Shown here piece by piece: positions 1 through 5,398 of a stretch of DNA of 10,937 nt. This DNA is from UBA6544 sp038131165 (GTDB taxonomy: Bacteria; Pseudomonadota; Alphaproteobacteria; UBA8366): the NCBI GenBank assembly GCA_038131165.1, contig JAYPOZ010000119.1:1-10937 (forward strand). Reading direction: 5' to 3'. The position numbers were made by a program, and so were the translations under genes. Numbering within the stretch: the first letter of the stretch is position 1; every line of letters begins with the position of its first letter. A model generated the notes under the pieces. It saw only the letters and a program-made list of their open reading frames with translations, searched no databases and had not been told where the DNA came from.

Positions 1-52
1 CCAAGAAGGTGACGGTGCCGAGCACCTCTTCCAGATCGTATGCCTGAGCCAT
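1..52 (-). CDS. 5' end of an unidentified gene (partial)
   Basis: The first 17 codons of a minus-strand gene run off the left edge. They read M-A-Q-A-Y-D-L-E-E-V-L-G-T-V-T-F-L. The ATG is preceded by a strong Shine-Dalgarno (CAGGAGG, five bases before the ATG), which makes this a credible start. No motif is visible in so short a piece, so no family is assigned. It lies downstream of, and in the same direction as, the CoA-transferase-family gene, across a 135-bp gap that may hold its own promoter. Confidence 0.6.
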   Translation of the reverse strand, partial: MAQAYDLEEVLGTVTFL

Positions 53-187
53 GCGGTCCTCCTGTCGTTCGGTTCAGCCTAACATAGGTTTGCCCCGCCC
101 CCATCAATCCGTGCGACGGCGCCGACACATGTTCCGACTTCGATACAATCCCGGCACTTTCGCCGCCGCGATCGACCGCCGCAACAC

Positions 188-1333
188 CTAGCGCTGTTTC
201 GCCGCGCCGGAGCCTGTCAGCTTGGCGATCTCGCCCGCCGCAAAGCCCCAGTCCGCCAGCGCCTCCTCGGTATGTTGGCCCGCAAAGGCGGCGCCCATCC
301 GAACACTGCTCTCGGTACGGGAGAATTTCGGCGCCGGGCCCGGCTGCGGGTACCCGTCGACCTCGATAAAGGTGTTCCGCGCCACATTGTGGTGATGCTT
401 GATCGCCTCGCTCGGGCGCAGCACCGGCGCATAGCAGATTTCCTTCTGCTCCATGAGCGCGGTCCATTCCTCCCTTGTCTTGGTCTTGAAGATGGCGGCC
501 AGCTTCTCCGTCATCTCGGGCCAATGGTCGCGGTCCGTCTGCGCCGGCAGGTTGGCTTGGTCGAGACCGACGGTCTTCAGCATTTCCGCATAGAACTGCG
601 GCTCGTTGGAGCCGATGCAGATATGCTCTCCATCGCTTGTTTTGTAAACGTTATAATGATGACAGCCACCATCGAGCCGATTTTCCTCGCGCTCCTCGAC
701 ATAACGCCCATCCGCCAGCATACCGTAGACCGACGTCATCAACGACGCGGCGCCCTCGACCATGGAGGTATCGACGATCTGTCCTTCGCCGGATTTCTGG
801 GCTTCGATATAGGCGGCCAAGGCCCCCATCGCCATGTAGAGCGCGCCGCCGCCGAAATCGCCGACCAGATTGAGCGGCGGGACTGGCCCTTTCTCTTTCG
901 TTCCGATTGCGTAAAGAGCCCCGGTCAGCGCGATATAATTGATGTCGTGACCCGGTGTCTTGGCGATCGGCCCGTCCTGCCCCCAGCCGGTCATCCGCCC
1001 GTAGACGATTTTCTTGTTGCGCGCGAAGACGACATCCGGACCGAGCCCGAGGCGCTCCATCACGCCGGGGCGGAAGCCTTCGATCAGGATATCCGCCTGG
1101 TCGCAGAGCTTCAGCGCCGCCTCGACCCCGTCCGGATGCTTCAGGTCAAGCGCCACGTTCTTTCGTCCGCGCAACAGATTGTTGTATTTCGGCTCGTACA
1201 TATCGGCGCCGACATTGACCGCCCGGTCGATCCGAATGACCTCGGCCCCCATATCCGCCAGCAACATGCAGCAGAACGGCCCCGGACCGATCCCCGCGAA
1301 CTCGACAACCTTCACACCCGAAAGCGCACCCAT
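188..1333 (-). CDS. CaiB/BaiF family III CoA-transferase fold protein, probable alpha-methylacyl-CoA racemase
   Basis: This 381-residue protein has the family III CoA-transferase/racemase fold. The N-terminus (G-V-K-V-V-E-F-A-G-I-G-P-G-P-F) is the signature of the racemase branch. In true CoA-transferases a single Asp carries the CoA. Racemases instead use a His/Asp pair, and both are visible here: His129 in G-H-D-I-N-Y and Asp159 in L-V-G-D-F-G-G-G. Glu244 (S-N-E-P-Q-F-Y) matches a further conserved acid. The predicted role is cytosolic epimerisation of the alpha carbon of 2-methylacyl-CoA thioesters, which lets one enantiomer enter beta-oxidation. The ATG at 1333 follows AAAGGAG with seven bases of spacing. 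The gene stands alone, 152 bp from the end of the OsmC gene. A class III transferase of other specificity is possible but less likely given the H/D pair. Confidence 0.88.
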   Translation of the reverse strand: MGALSGVKVVEFAGIGPGPFCCMLLADMGAEVIRIDRAVNVGADMYEPKYNNLLRGRKNVALDLKHPDGVEAALKLCDQADILIEGFRPGVMERLGLGPDVVFARNKKIVYGRMTGWGQDGPIAKTPGHDINYIALTGALYAIGTKEKGPVPPLNLVGDFGGGALYMAMGALAAYIEAQKSGEGQIVDTSMVEGAASLMTSVYGMLADGRYVEEREENRLDGGCHHYNVYKTSDGEHICIGSNEPQFYAEMLKTVGLDQANLPAQTDRDHWPEMTEKLAAIFKTKTREEWTALMEQKEICYAPVLRPSEAIKHHHNVARNTFIEVDGYPQPGPAPKFSRTESSVRMGAAFAGQHTEEALADWGFAAGEIAKLTGSGAAKQR

Positions 1334-1339
1334 GGCGAT

Positions 1340-1366
1340 TCTCCTTTAATTTCCTTCACAAGGAGA
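1340..1366 (-). promoter_or_regulatory. Inverted repeat covering the ribosome-binding site of the racemase gene
   Basis: Read on the minus strand, TCTCCTT (1366-1360) can pair with AAGGAGA (1346-1340), which contains the Shine-Dalgarno of the gene starting at 1333. An alternative 5-bp hairpin, TCCTT-GTG-AAGGA (1364-1352), uses the same left arm. The two pairings exclude each other, so one would hide the ribosome-binding site and the other would free it. The arms are seen directly; any regulatory role is inference. Short purine/pyrimidine arms like these also arise by chance. Confidence 0.3.
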
Positions 1367-1373
1367 TATGGCA

Positions 1374-1478
1374 ATGAGGGGTTCTGTCGAATTGAAAACA
1401 ACCACGCAATTTCAGCGCCCTGCCCGCGAAAAGGGGAACGACGCATCGATCCCGACTAGAGCGATTCGGAAACCGTAG
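1374..1478 (+). CDS. Possible 34-codon small ORF (doubtful)
   Basis: An ATG at 1374, with a second in-frame ATG at 1368, follows AAGGAG at 1360-1365 with eight bases of spacing, an excellent Shine-Dalgarno. The frame stays open for 34 codons to a TAG at 1476. The peptide is basic and has no membrane segment or recognisable motif. Only about 58% of its third codon positions are G or C, well below the real genes here, and its end lies inside an inverted repeat. The Shine-Dalgarno-like sequence may simply be one arm of the inverted repeat at the racemase start. A real gene is possible but unlikely. Confidence 0.15.
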   Translation: MRGSVELKTTTQFQRPAREKGNDASIPTRAIRKP

Positions 1479-1482
1479 CGCT
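1460..1482. repeat. Imperfect palindrome just after the OsmC gene
   Basis: On the plus strand, AGCGATTCGG, AAA and CCGTAGCGCT form two 10-base arms around a three-base loop, with 8 of 10 positions pairing. It begins three bases beyond the true stop of the OsmC gene. It could act as a transcript-end hairpin, but no T-run follows on the minus strand, so a classical intrinsic terminator is not supported. A REP-like dispersed palindrome is an alternative. Only one copy is visible in the window. Confidence 0.4.
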
Positions 1483-1485
1483 AAC

Positions 1486-1926
1486 CTATGCGCCCGGCTT
1501 CTCGGCGAGCACGGTGTGGTTCACTGTCGTATCGGCGGTCGCCACGGCGACCGATCCATAGATGGGTCACCGCTGCTTCCACGTCTTGACGAGGAACTTC
1601 GCGTCGTCGTCGTCCACGCCCCACATCTTGAACTCGATCCGCGCGGCATCGTAGAGCGATACATCGCCCGCCGGTTTCTCGAAATCCCGATAAAGGGCGA
1701 CATTCACTTCGATGCCGCCGAGCGCGCGCTGCTCCTTGTCGGCGATCGTACTCACCATATTCACCGCGCAGGCGGCGATGGAGGCGCAAAACAGCTCGCC
1801 CGCGCCGACTGCCTCGCCACCGGTGTTCTCGGCCACCCAATGGTGATTGCGCGCATTGCAGATCGACCGGCCGACGATGCCGGTGCCGTAGCTGCGCGCC
1901 TCATAGGCCAGGGCCAAATCAGCCAT
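1486..1926 (-). CDS. OsmC-family peroxiredoxin-like protein, probable selenoprotein (in-frame TGA = Sec120)
   Basis: OsmC/Ohr proteins reduce organic hydroperoxides in the cytosol with two conserved thiols. The first 119 residues show the fold: G-A-G-E-L-F-C-A-S-I-A-A-C with Cys47 and Cys53, then I-E-V-N-V-A-L-Y-R. A TGA at 1569-1567 then interrupts the frame. Read through, it gives K-T-W-K-Q-R-[TGA]-P-I-Y-G-S-V-A-V-A-T, with 26 more codons to a TAG at 1486. The family carries its second conserved Cys at this point (C-P-[IVY]-x motif), so the TGA replaces a cysteine codon exactly. The 26 codons have about 81% GC at third positions. With readthrough the length is 146 residues, normal for the family; the truncated 119-residue product would lack the second redox residue. 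The start is the ATG at 1926, seven bases after GGAGG; a GTG sits one codon upstream. A nonsense mutation or sequencing error is the main alternative. Confidence 0.85.
1531..1555 (-). promoter_or_regulatory. Candidate bacterial SECIS element in the OsmC gene
   Basis: Downstream of the in-frame TGA, the minus strand carries CGGTCGC-CGTG-GCGACCG (1553-1536). This is a perfect 7-bp stem with a four-base loop whose second base is G. An alternative fold pairs ATCGG (1555-1551) with CCGAT (1535-1531) around the inner stem and leaves a CCG bulge. The loop begins 21 bases after the TGA. Bacterial SECIS elements are hairpins inside the coding region, with the apical loop roughly 16-37 bases after UGA and a G among its first two bases, so this fits. 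Binding by SelB is inferred, not shown. Confidence 0.7.
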
Positions 1927-1938
1927 CACTCTTCCTCC

Positions 1939-3198
1939 CTAGAAAAACACGTAGGAGCGAACCACGACGTTCTTGCGGCAAGGCGCGTCCAGCGGCACCG
2001 TCGGATCGGTGCAGGCGGTGTGGAACGACCAGCGCGAGACCGATCCGTCGGCAATCGAATCGTAGCATTTCAGCATCGAGACCTCGGTCGGCGTCTGCCG
2101 CGGGAACCAGTACCACTCGTGATCGGGCCGGTAGGTGAACCGGGTCGTCTCCCCAACCCGGTCGTCGTAGACCCGGTAATTGGTGATGTATTCCTGATCC
2201 GCGAAGGACGGCCACGCGCACAGCACGAAGGGAAACTGCTCGACGGTCTCCATCGGTTTCGCAAGGTTGATCGACATGAAGCGGCGCGACATCTTCGCAT
2301 CCGCCTCCGCCTCGGTGTAGTGCTGTTCCCGCCCGAAGTTGCGAAGGTTCTTGGTCAGCAGTTCCCGGCAGCGCACGCGGCCGCTGTTGTCGTTCAGATC
2401 GTTGTGGACGAGATTCGCGTAACGGCCGTTCACGCCCGGGTTCTTGTTGTCCTGATCTTCCGTGCGGTCGCCCTGGTAGTCTTTGTCGAAGACGTCGTGG
2501 TTGTAGACGAGCGCGTCGGTCGCCCCCGGGAAGAACTCCAGGAGGAGCTTTTCGATCTCCGGGTAGAAGACGCGCTCGACCTCCGCGGAATCGTAAAAAT
2601 TCGCGCACTTGGATTCGAGATGCGCCAGCGACACGCCGAGCCTGTCCATGCATTCCGGACTGCTGGGCGAGAGGCCAGGGTAATATTCCCCGATGCGCCG
2701 GGCGTCGCGCATGACCTGCGGGAAATACAGGTTCAGGTGCCGGTTTTCTTCCTCGGCCTTGCGCAGCACTTCCGCCTCGGCGGCGCGCGCCGGGTCGTGC
2801 CAAATGGCGTTGGAGGGCACGATGGAATAGGTCGGCCGCTCGTAGATCGTATAGGGCAAGGGCAGCGCCAGGCCGCCTTCGGGGGCTTCGATGCCTTGTT
2901 CGCGGATATAGGCCACGCACGCGTCGAAATCGCGAAATCCGATGCCCCACTTGGTCTCGATCGGGCCGGTGGGGCCGTTCTCGATCAATTCCACGACCTG
3001 CCGCCGTTCTTCCCTGGTCAACTCGGCAAGCGCCGCTTCCGTCGCCGCCGTGGTGCCGGAATCCCCATTCCGGTCGAACGAGTAATAGGACAATCCCCCG
3101 TTCGCCGCGATCGGCTCGCCTTGGCCCGCCGTGATCTGGAGGGACGGCACGTAGGCGGACGAGGCGCCCTCCTGCTCGGTGATCTTGAGGTCGTTCAT
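1939..3198 (-). CDS. CmcJ/NvfI (AsaB/GA4-like) family oxidoreductase
   Basis: This 419-residue protein belongs to the family named after cephamycin CmcJ and fungal NvfI/AsaB, which includes Fe(II)/2-oxoglutarate-type oxygenases of secondary metabolism. Recognisable blocks are L-N-L-Y-F-P (from residue 155), N-F-Y-D-S-A-E-V-E-R-V-F-Y-P-E (200-214), Y-N-H-D (232-235), L-V-H-N-D (263-267), C-Y-D-S (378-381) and S-F-H-T-A-C-T-D-P (391-399). His265-x-Asp267 plus His393 could form the iron triad (inference). About 150 residues precede the family-like region, which is longer than usual for this family. The start is the ATG at 3198, preceded by GGGAG with seven bases of spacing; the frame extends nine codons further to a TTG with no better site. 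The OsmC gene starts 12 nt after the stop, and its ribosome-binding site abuts this TAG, so the two are probably co-translated. The substrate is unknown. Confidence 0.8.
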   Translation of the reverse strand: MNDLKITEQEGASSAYVPSLQITAGQGEPIAANGGLSYYSFDRNGDSGTTAATEAALAELTREERRQVVELIENGPTGPIETKWGIGFRDFDACVAYIREQGIEAPEGGLALPLPYTIYERPTYSIVPSNAIWHDPARAAEAEVLRKAEEENRHLNLYFPQVMRDARRIGEYYPGLSPSSPECMDRLGVSLAHLESKCANFYDSAEVERVFYPEIEKLLLEFFPGATDALVYNHDVFDKDYQGDRTEDQDNKNPGVNGRYANLVHNDLNDNSGRVRCRELLTKNLRNFGREQHYTEAEADAKMSRRFMSINLAKPMETVEQFPFVLCAWPSFADQEYITNYRVYDDRVGETTRFTYRPDHEWYWFPRQTPTEVSMLKCYDSIADGSVSRWSFHTACTDPTVPLDAPCRKNVVVRSYVFF

Positions 3199-3392
3199 AA
3201 CGCAACTCCCATATAGCTTTGCCAAGAAGATAGCCCAACGCGGCCGCGAGGGCGAGTGGGGACGCGGCGGATGTCCCGAATTAGGGCCGGCCGCAGACCC
3301 GAGGAGCTTAACCGTTCGCTTTGCAGAACAGCGCGGAGCGCCCTAAATGCATCGATAAGCACCAGTCATAACGCCACGGAGGAATGCCGGAA

Positions 3393-3881
3393 ATGGCCGA
3401 AGACAAGTATCTTGTTTCGAGCGAAGAGATCGCGGAGATGGAAGGCCTCCAGAAGAGCCATTTCCTCAACGCCAACGCGCAGCGGGTCAACAAGTCGCTC
3501 GGCGACATGGTGGGACTCACGGGGTTCGGGTTTCACCTCATCGAGGTCGAACCGGGACACGAGACGACCGAGCATCACGTCCATTATCACGAGGACGAGT
3601 GCGTTTTCGTCCTCAGCGGCAGCGCGACGGCCTATATCGGCGACGAAGAAATCGCGATCAAGGCCGGCGATTTCCTGGGCCATCGCAAGGGCGGCGCCGC
3701 GCATTCCATCAAGAATACCGGCAACGAGCGGCTGCGCTGCATTGTCGTCGGAGAGCGCCTTCCGCACGATGTGGTGGACTATCCCAAGCTGAACAAGCGT
3801 TTATTCCGCAACGCCGGCATGACGTGGAACCTCGTCGACCGGGACGCCATCGACGAGCCGGTCGCGGGCGCGAAGAAATAG
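3393..3881 (+). CDS. Single-domain cupin protein
   Basis: This is a 162-residue cupin, a small cytosolic beta-barrel that usually binds a divalent metal. Motif 1 is G55-x6-H62-V-H64-x4-E69-x6-G. Motif 2 is G-D-F-L-G-H-R-K-G-G-A-A-H104-S-I-K-N108. The metal set H62, H64, E69 and H104 is complete; the usual proline of motif 2 is replaced. The enzymatic or sensory role cannot be read from this. Two starts compete. The ATG at 3384 lies only one base after GGAGG, whereas the in-frame ATG at 3393 has ten bases of spacing and is chosen here. The gene is transcribed alone, divergently from the CmcJ-like gene and convergently with the molybdenum hydroxylase operon, whose last stop is 28 bp away. Confidence 0.85.
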   Translation: MAEDKYLVSSEEIAEMEGLQKSHFLNANAQRVNKSLGDMVGLTGFGFHLIEVEPGHETTEHHVHYHEDECVFVLSGSATAYIGDEEIAIKAGDFLGHRKGGAAHSIKNTGNERLRCIVVGERLPHDVVDYPKLNKRLFRNAGMTWNLVDRDAIDEPVAGAKK

Positions 3882-3909
3882 GCCGCTTCGCCGGAGCAGC
3901 CCCTGACCG

Positions 3910-4899
3910 TCAGGCCAGTGCGTCGGGTCCGGGGGGCGCTTCCTCCAGAAACTGCTGCACGCCGCGGAACAACAGCATGCGGTGGCTCTCCATCAGGATC
4001 GCGTGCGTGCCGCCGCTGAGCACGCTGAGCCGCCGCCAGGGGGCGCCGGTCAGCAGCGGAAACAGGGTCTGCGCCATATAGACGGGCGTGTCCCGGTCCA
4101 GTTCTCCGACCGTCACCAGGACCGGCACCTCGATCCGGGCGGGATCGTAAAGCGCCTTGCCCGCCTCCCAGTATTCCCGGCCGTCCTGGACGACGCCGTT
4201 CGGCGCGCGGATCGTCTCGCCCTTGCCGTCCGGGTCCGCGGCCGTCACTTCGGCCCACCATTGATCGAACCATTCGCGCGGCATCACGGTCTCTTTCTCC
4301 GCCTCGCTGAGTCCCGCCTGCCGCCGGGCCAGCGTCGCCGCGCGCGCGACCGTGCGGTAGGCGCCGAGGGCGCCCTCCACCCGCACCGGCGATTTCTCCG
4401 GACCCGTTCGGTGCCAGACCGGCGCGTAGAGGACCAAACGCGCCACCAGATCGCTGTGCGCCGCCGTGTAGCTGGCGGTGATCGACGTGCCCCAGGACCA
4501 GCCGATCAGATTGAGCCGCGCCGCCGAGCGCCGCTCGCGAATATGATCGCAGACAAACCCCAGGCACCCGGCCGCATCCGGCGTGCGCATGAAGGACGGA
4601 TTCTCCTCGGCGGGGACGGACATTTGCGGCGGCCGCTCGGAGCGCCCGTAGCCCGGCAGGTCGAGGCAATAGGCATCGAATCCGCGGGCCGCCAGATACT
4701 CCATCCAGGAGAGGCCGCCGAACGGGATGTCGAACGCCGATCCGCCGTAGGTGGCGCCGTGCTGCATCACCACAATCCGCTCCGGCGAGAACGCGCTCAC
4801 GCCTGCGGGCCGCCGGTTGCGCACGAATATCTCGCCCCATTGCGGATGCGGGAGGCGAAGGTCTTCGCCGATGATGTCCGTGTGCAGTTTACCGTCCAT
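3910..4899 (-). CDS. Alpha/beta-fold hydrolase
   Basis: This 329-residue protein has the classic alpha/beta hydrolase layout. An H-G oxyanion motif lies at 47-48, D-L-P-G-Y-G-R-S at 80-87, and the nucleophile elbow G-W-S-W-G at 133-137 with Ser135. The acid is Asp268 or Asp270 in G-E-L-D-R-D, and the catalytic His is 299 in G-G-T-H. A cap-like insertion lies between about 165 and 250. There is no signal peptide, so it is cytosolic. It is the last gene of the six-gene operon, 21 nt after the [2Fe-2S] subunit. The position suggests that it hydrolyses an ester, amide, lactone or C-C bond in the substrate or product of the molybdenum hydroxylase (inference). The ATG at 4899 has only a weak G-rich site upstream. 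Confidence 0.88.
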   Translation of the reverse strand: MDGKLHTDIIGEDLRLPHPQWGEIFVRNRRPAGVSAFSPERIVVMQHGATYGGSAFDIPFGGLSWMEYLAARGFDAYCLDLPGYGRSERPPQMSVPAEENPSFMRTPDAAGCLGFVCDHIRERRSAARLNLIGWSWGTSITASYTAAHSDLVARLVLYAPVWHRTGPEKSPVRVEGALGAYRTVARAATLARRQAGLSEAEKETVMPREWFDQWWAEVTAADPDGKGETIRAPNGVVQDGREYWEAGKALYDPARIEVPVLVTVGELDRDTPVYMAQTLFPLLTGAPWRRLSVLSGGTHAILMESHRMLLFRGVQQFLEEAPPGPDALA

Positions 4900-4920
4900 G
4901 CTGCCCGCCCCGGTGCGGTC

Positions 4921-5397
4921 CTACCTGCGCCGGATCTCCCCCGCCCGCTTCACCGCCCGGATGATTTCCGGATAGGCGGCGCAGCGGCAGAGATTGCCGG
5001 AGAGGTAATGCCGGACATCGTCGTCGCTCGGATCGGGGTTCTCGTCGAGGAGTTTTTTCGCCATCAGGATCATGCCCGGGGTGCAATAGCCGCACTGGAA
5101 GCCGCCGGTCTCGATGAAGGCCTGCTGCTCGGCGCTCAATTGCCCGCCCTGCTCCTGATGCTCGATGGTCTCGACCGTCTTGCCGTCCGCCGTCGCCGCC
5201 AGCGACAGGCAACCGGTCACCGCCTCGCCGTCGACCAGCACGGTGCAGCAGCCGCAGAGACCCTGGCCGCAGCTCTCCCGCGCCCCGGTCAGCCCGAAGA
5301 CGCCCTGAAGCATCTCCAACATGTTCCATTGGGATTGCACATCGGCGGAGACGGCCCGGCCGTTGAGGGTGAATTCGATCGTGCGTTTGGTGCTCAT
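4921..5397 (-). CDS. Molybdenum hydroxylase [2Fe-2S] subunit (CoxS/XdhA-like)
   Basis: This 158-residue small subunit of a xanthine dehydrogenase-family enzyme carries electrons from the molybdenum centre to FAD. The N-terminal plant-ferredoxin domain holds one cluster on Cys43, Cys48, Cys51 and Cys63 (C-G-Q-G-L-C-G-C-C). The C-terminal helical domain holds the second on Cys102, Cys105, Cys137 and Cys139 (C-G-Y-C-T-P-G-M and N-L-C-R-C). All ligands are present and the length is normal. The start codon lies one base after the TGA of the large subunit, with GGAGGAGG inside the end of that gene, so translation is coupled. It would act as a heterotrimer with the FAD and molybdopterin subunits. 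Confidence 0.95.
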   Translation of the reverse strand: MSTKRTIEFTLNGRAVSADVQSQWNMLEMLQGVFGLTGARESCGQGLCGCCTVLVDGEAVTGCLSLAATADGKTVETIEHQEQGGQLSAEQQAFIETGGFQCGYCTPGMILMAKKLLDENPDPSDDDVRHYLSGNLCRCAAYPEIIRAVKRAGEIRRR

Positions 5398-5398
5398 C

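Noticed and set aside
53..187. Intergenic gap left of the racemase gene, examined for a promoter or small RNA
   Set aside because: TTGATG with a poorly spaced TATGTT is the best promoter candidate on the minus strand and is too weak to call. No hairpin or ORF stands out.
1481..1840. A minus-strand frame that stays open across the TGA of the OsmC gene, suggesting a frameshift explanation
   Set aside because: Its product is arginine-rich and featureless. The family-like C-terminus (P-I-Y-G-S) continues in the original frame, so no frameshift is needed.
1516..3216. A 566-codon open frame on the plus strand opposite the CmcJ-like and OsmC genes
   Set aside because: Its translation is rich in R, V, H and D without any domain. 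It is an antisense shadow of two recognisable genes in high-GC DNA.
3209..3238. A TTGGGC / 17 bp / TATATG promoter-like pair upstream of the CmcJ-like gene
   Set aside because: Transcription from it would begin inside the ribosome-binding site, leaving a message without a usable Shine-Dalgarno. It is probably coincidental.
3779..3912. The TGA ending the alpha/beta hydrolase as another possible Sec codon
   Set aside because: The catalytic triad and normal length are complete before it. The continuation in frame is compositionally biased (R, P, A) with no family similarity, and no Cys is expected there.
3903..3915. CCTGAC-C-GTCAGG palindrome between the convergent cupin and hydrolase genes as a terminator
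   Set aside because: The stem is too short once a realistic loop is allowed, and no T-run follows on either strand.
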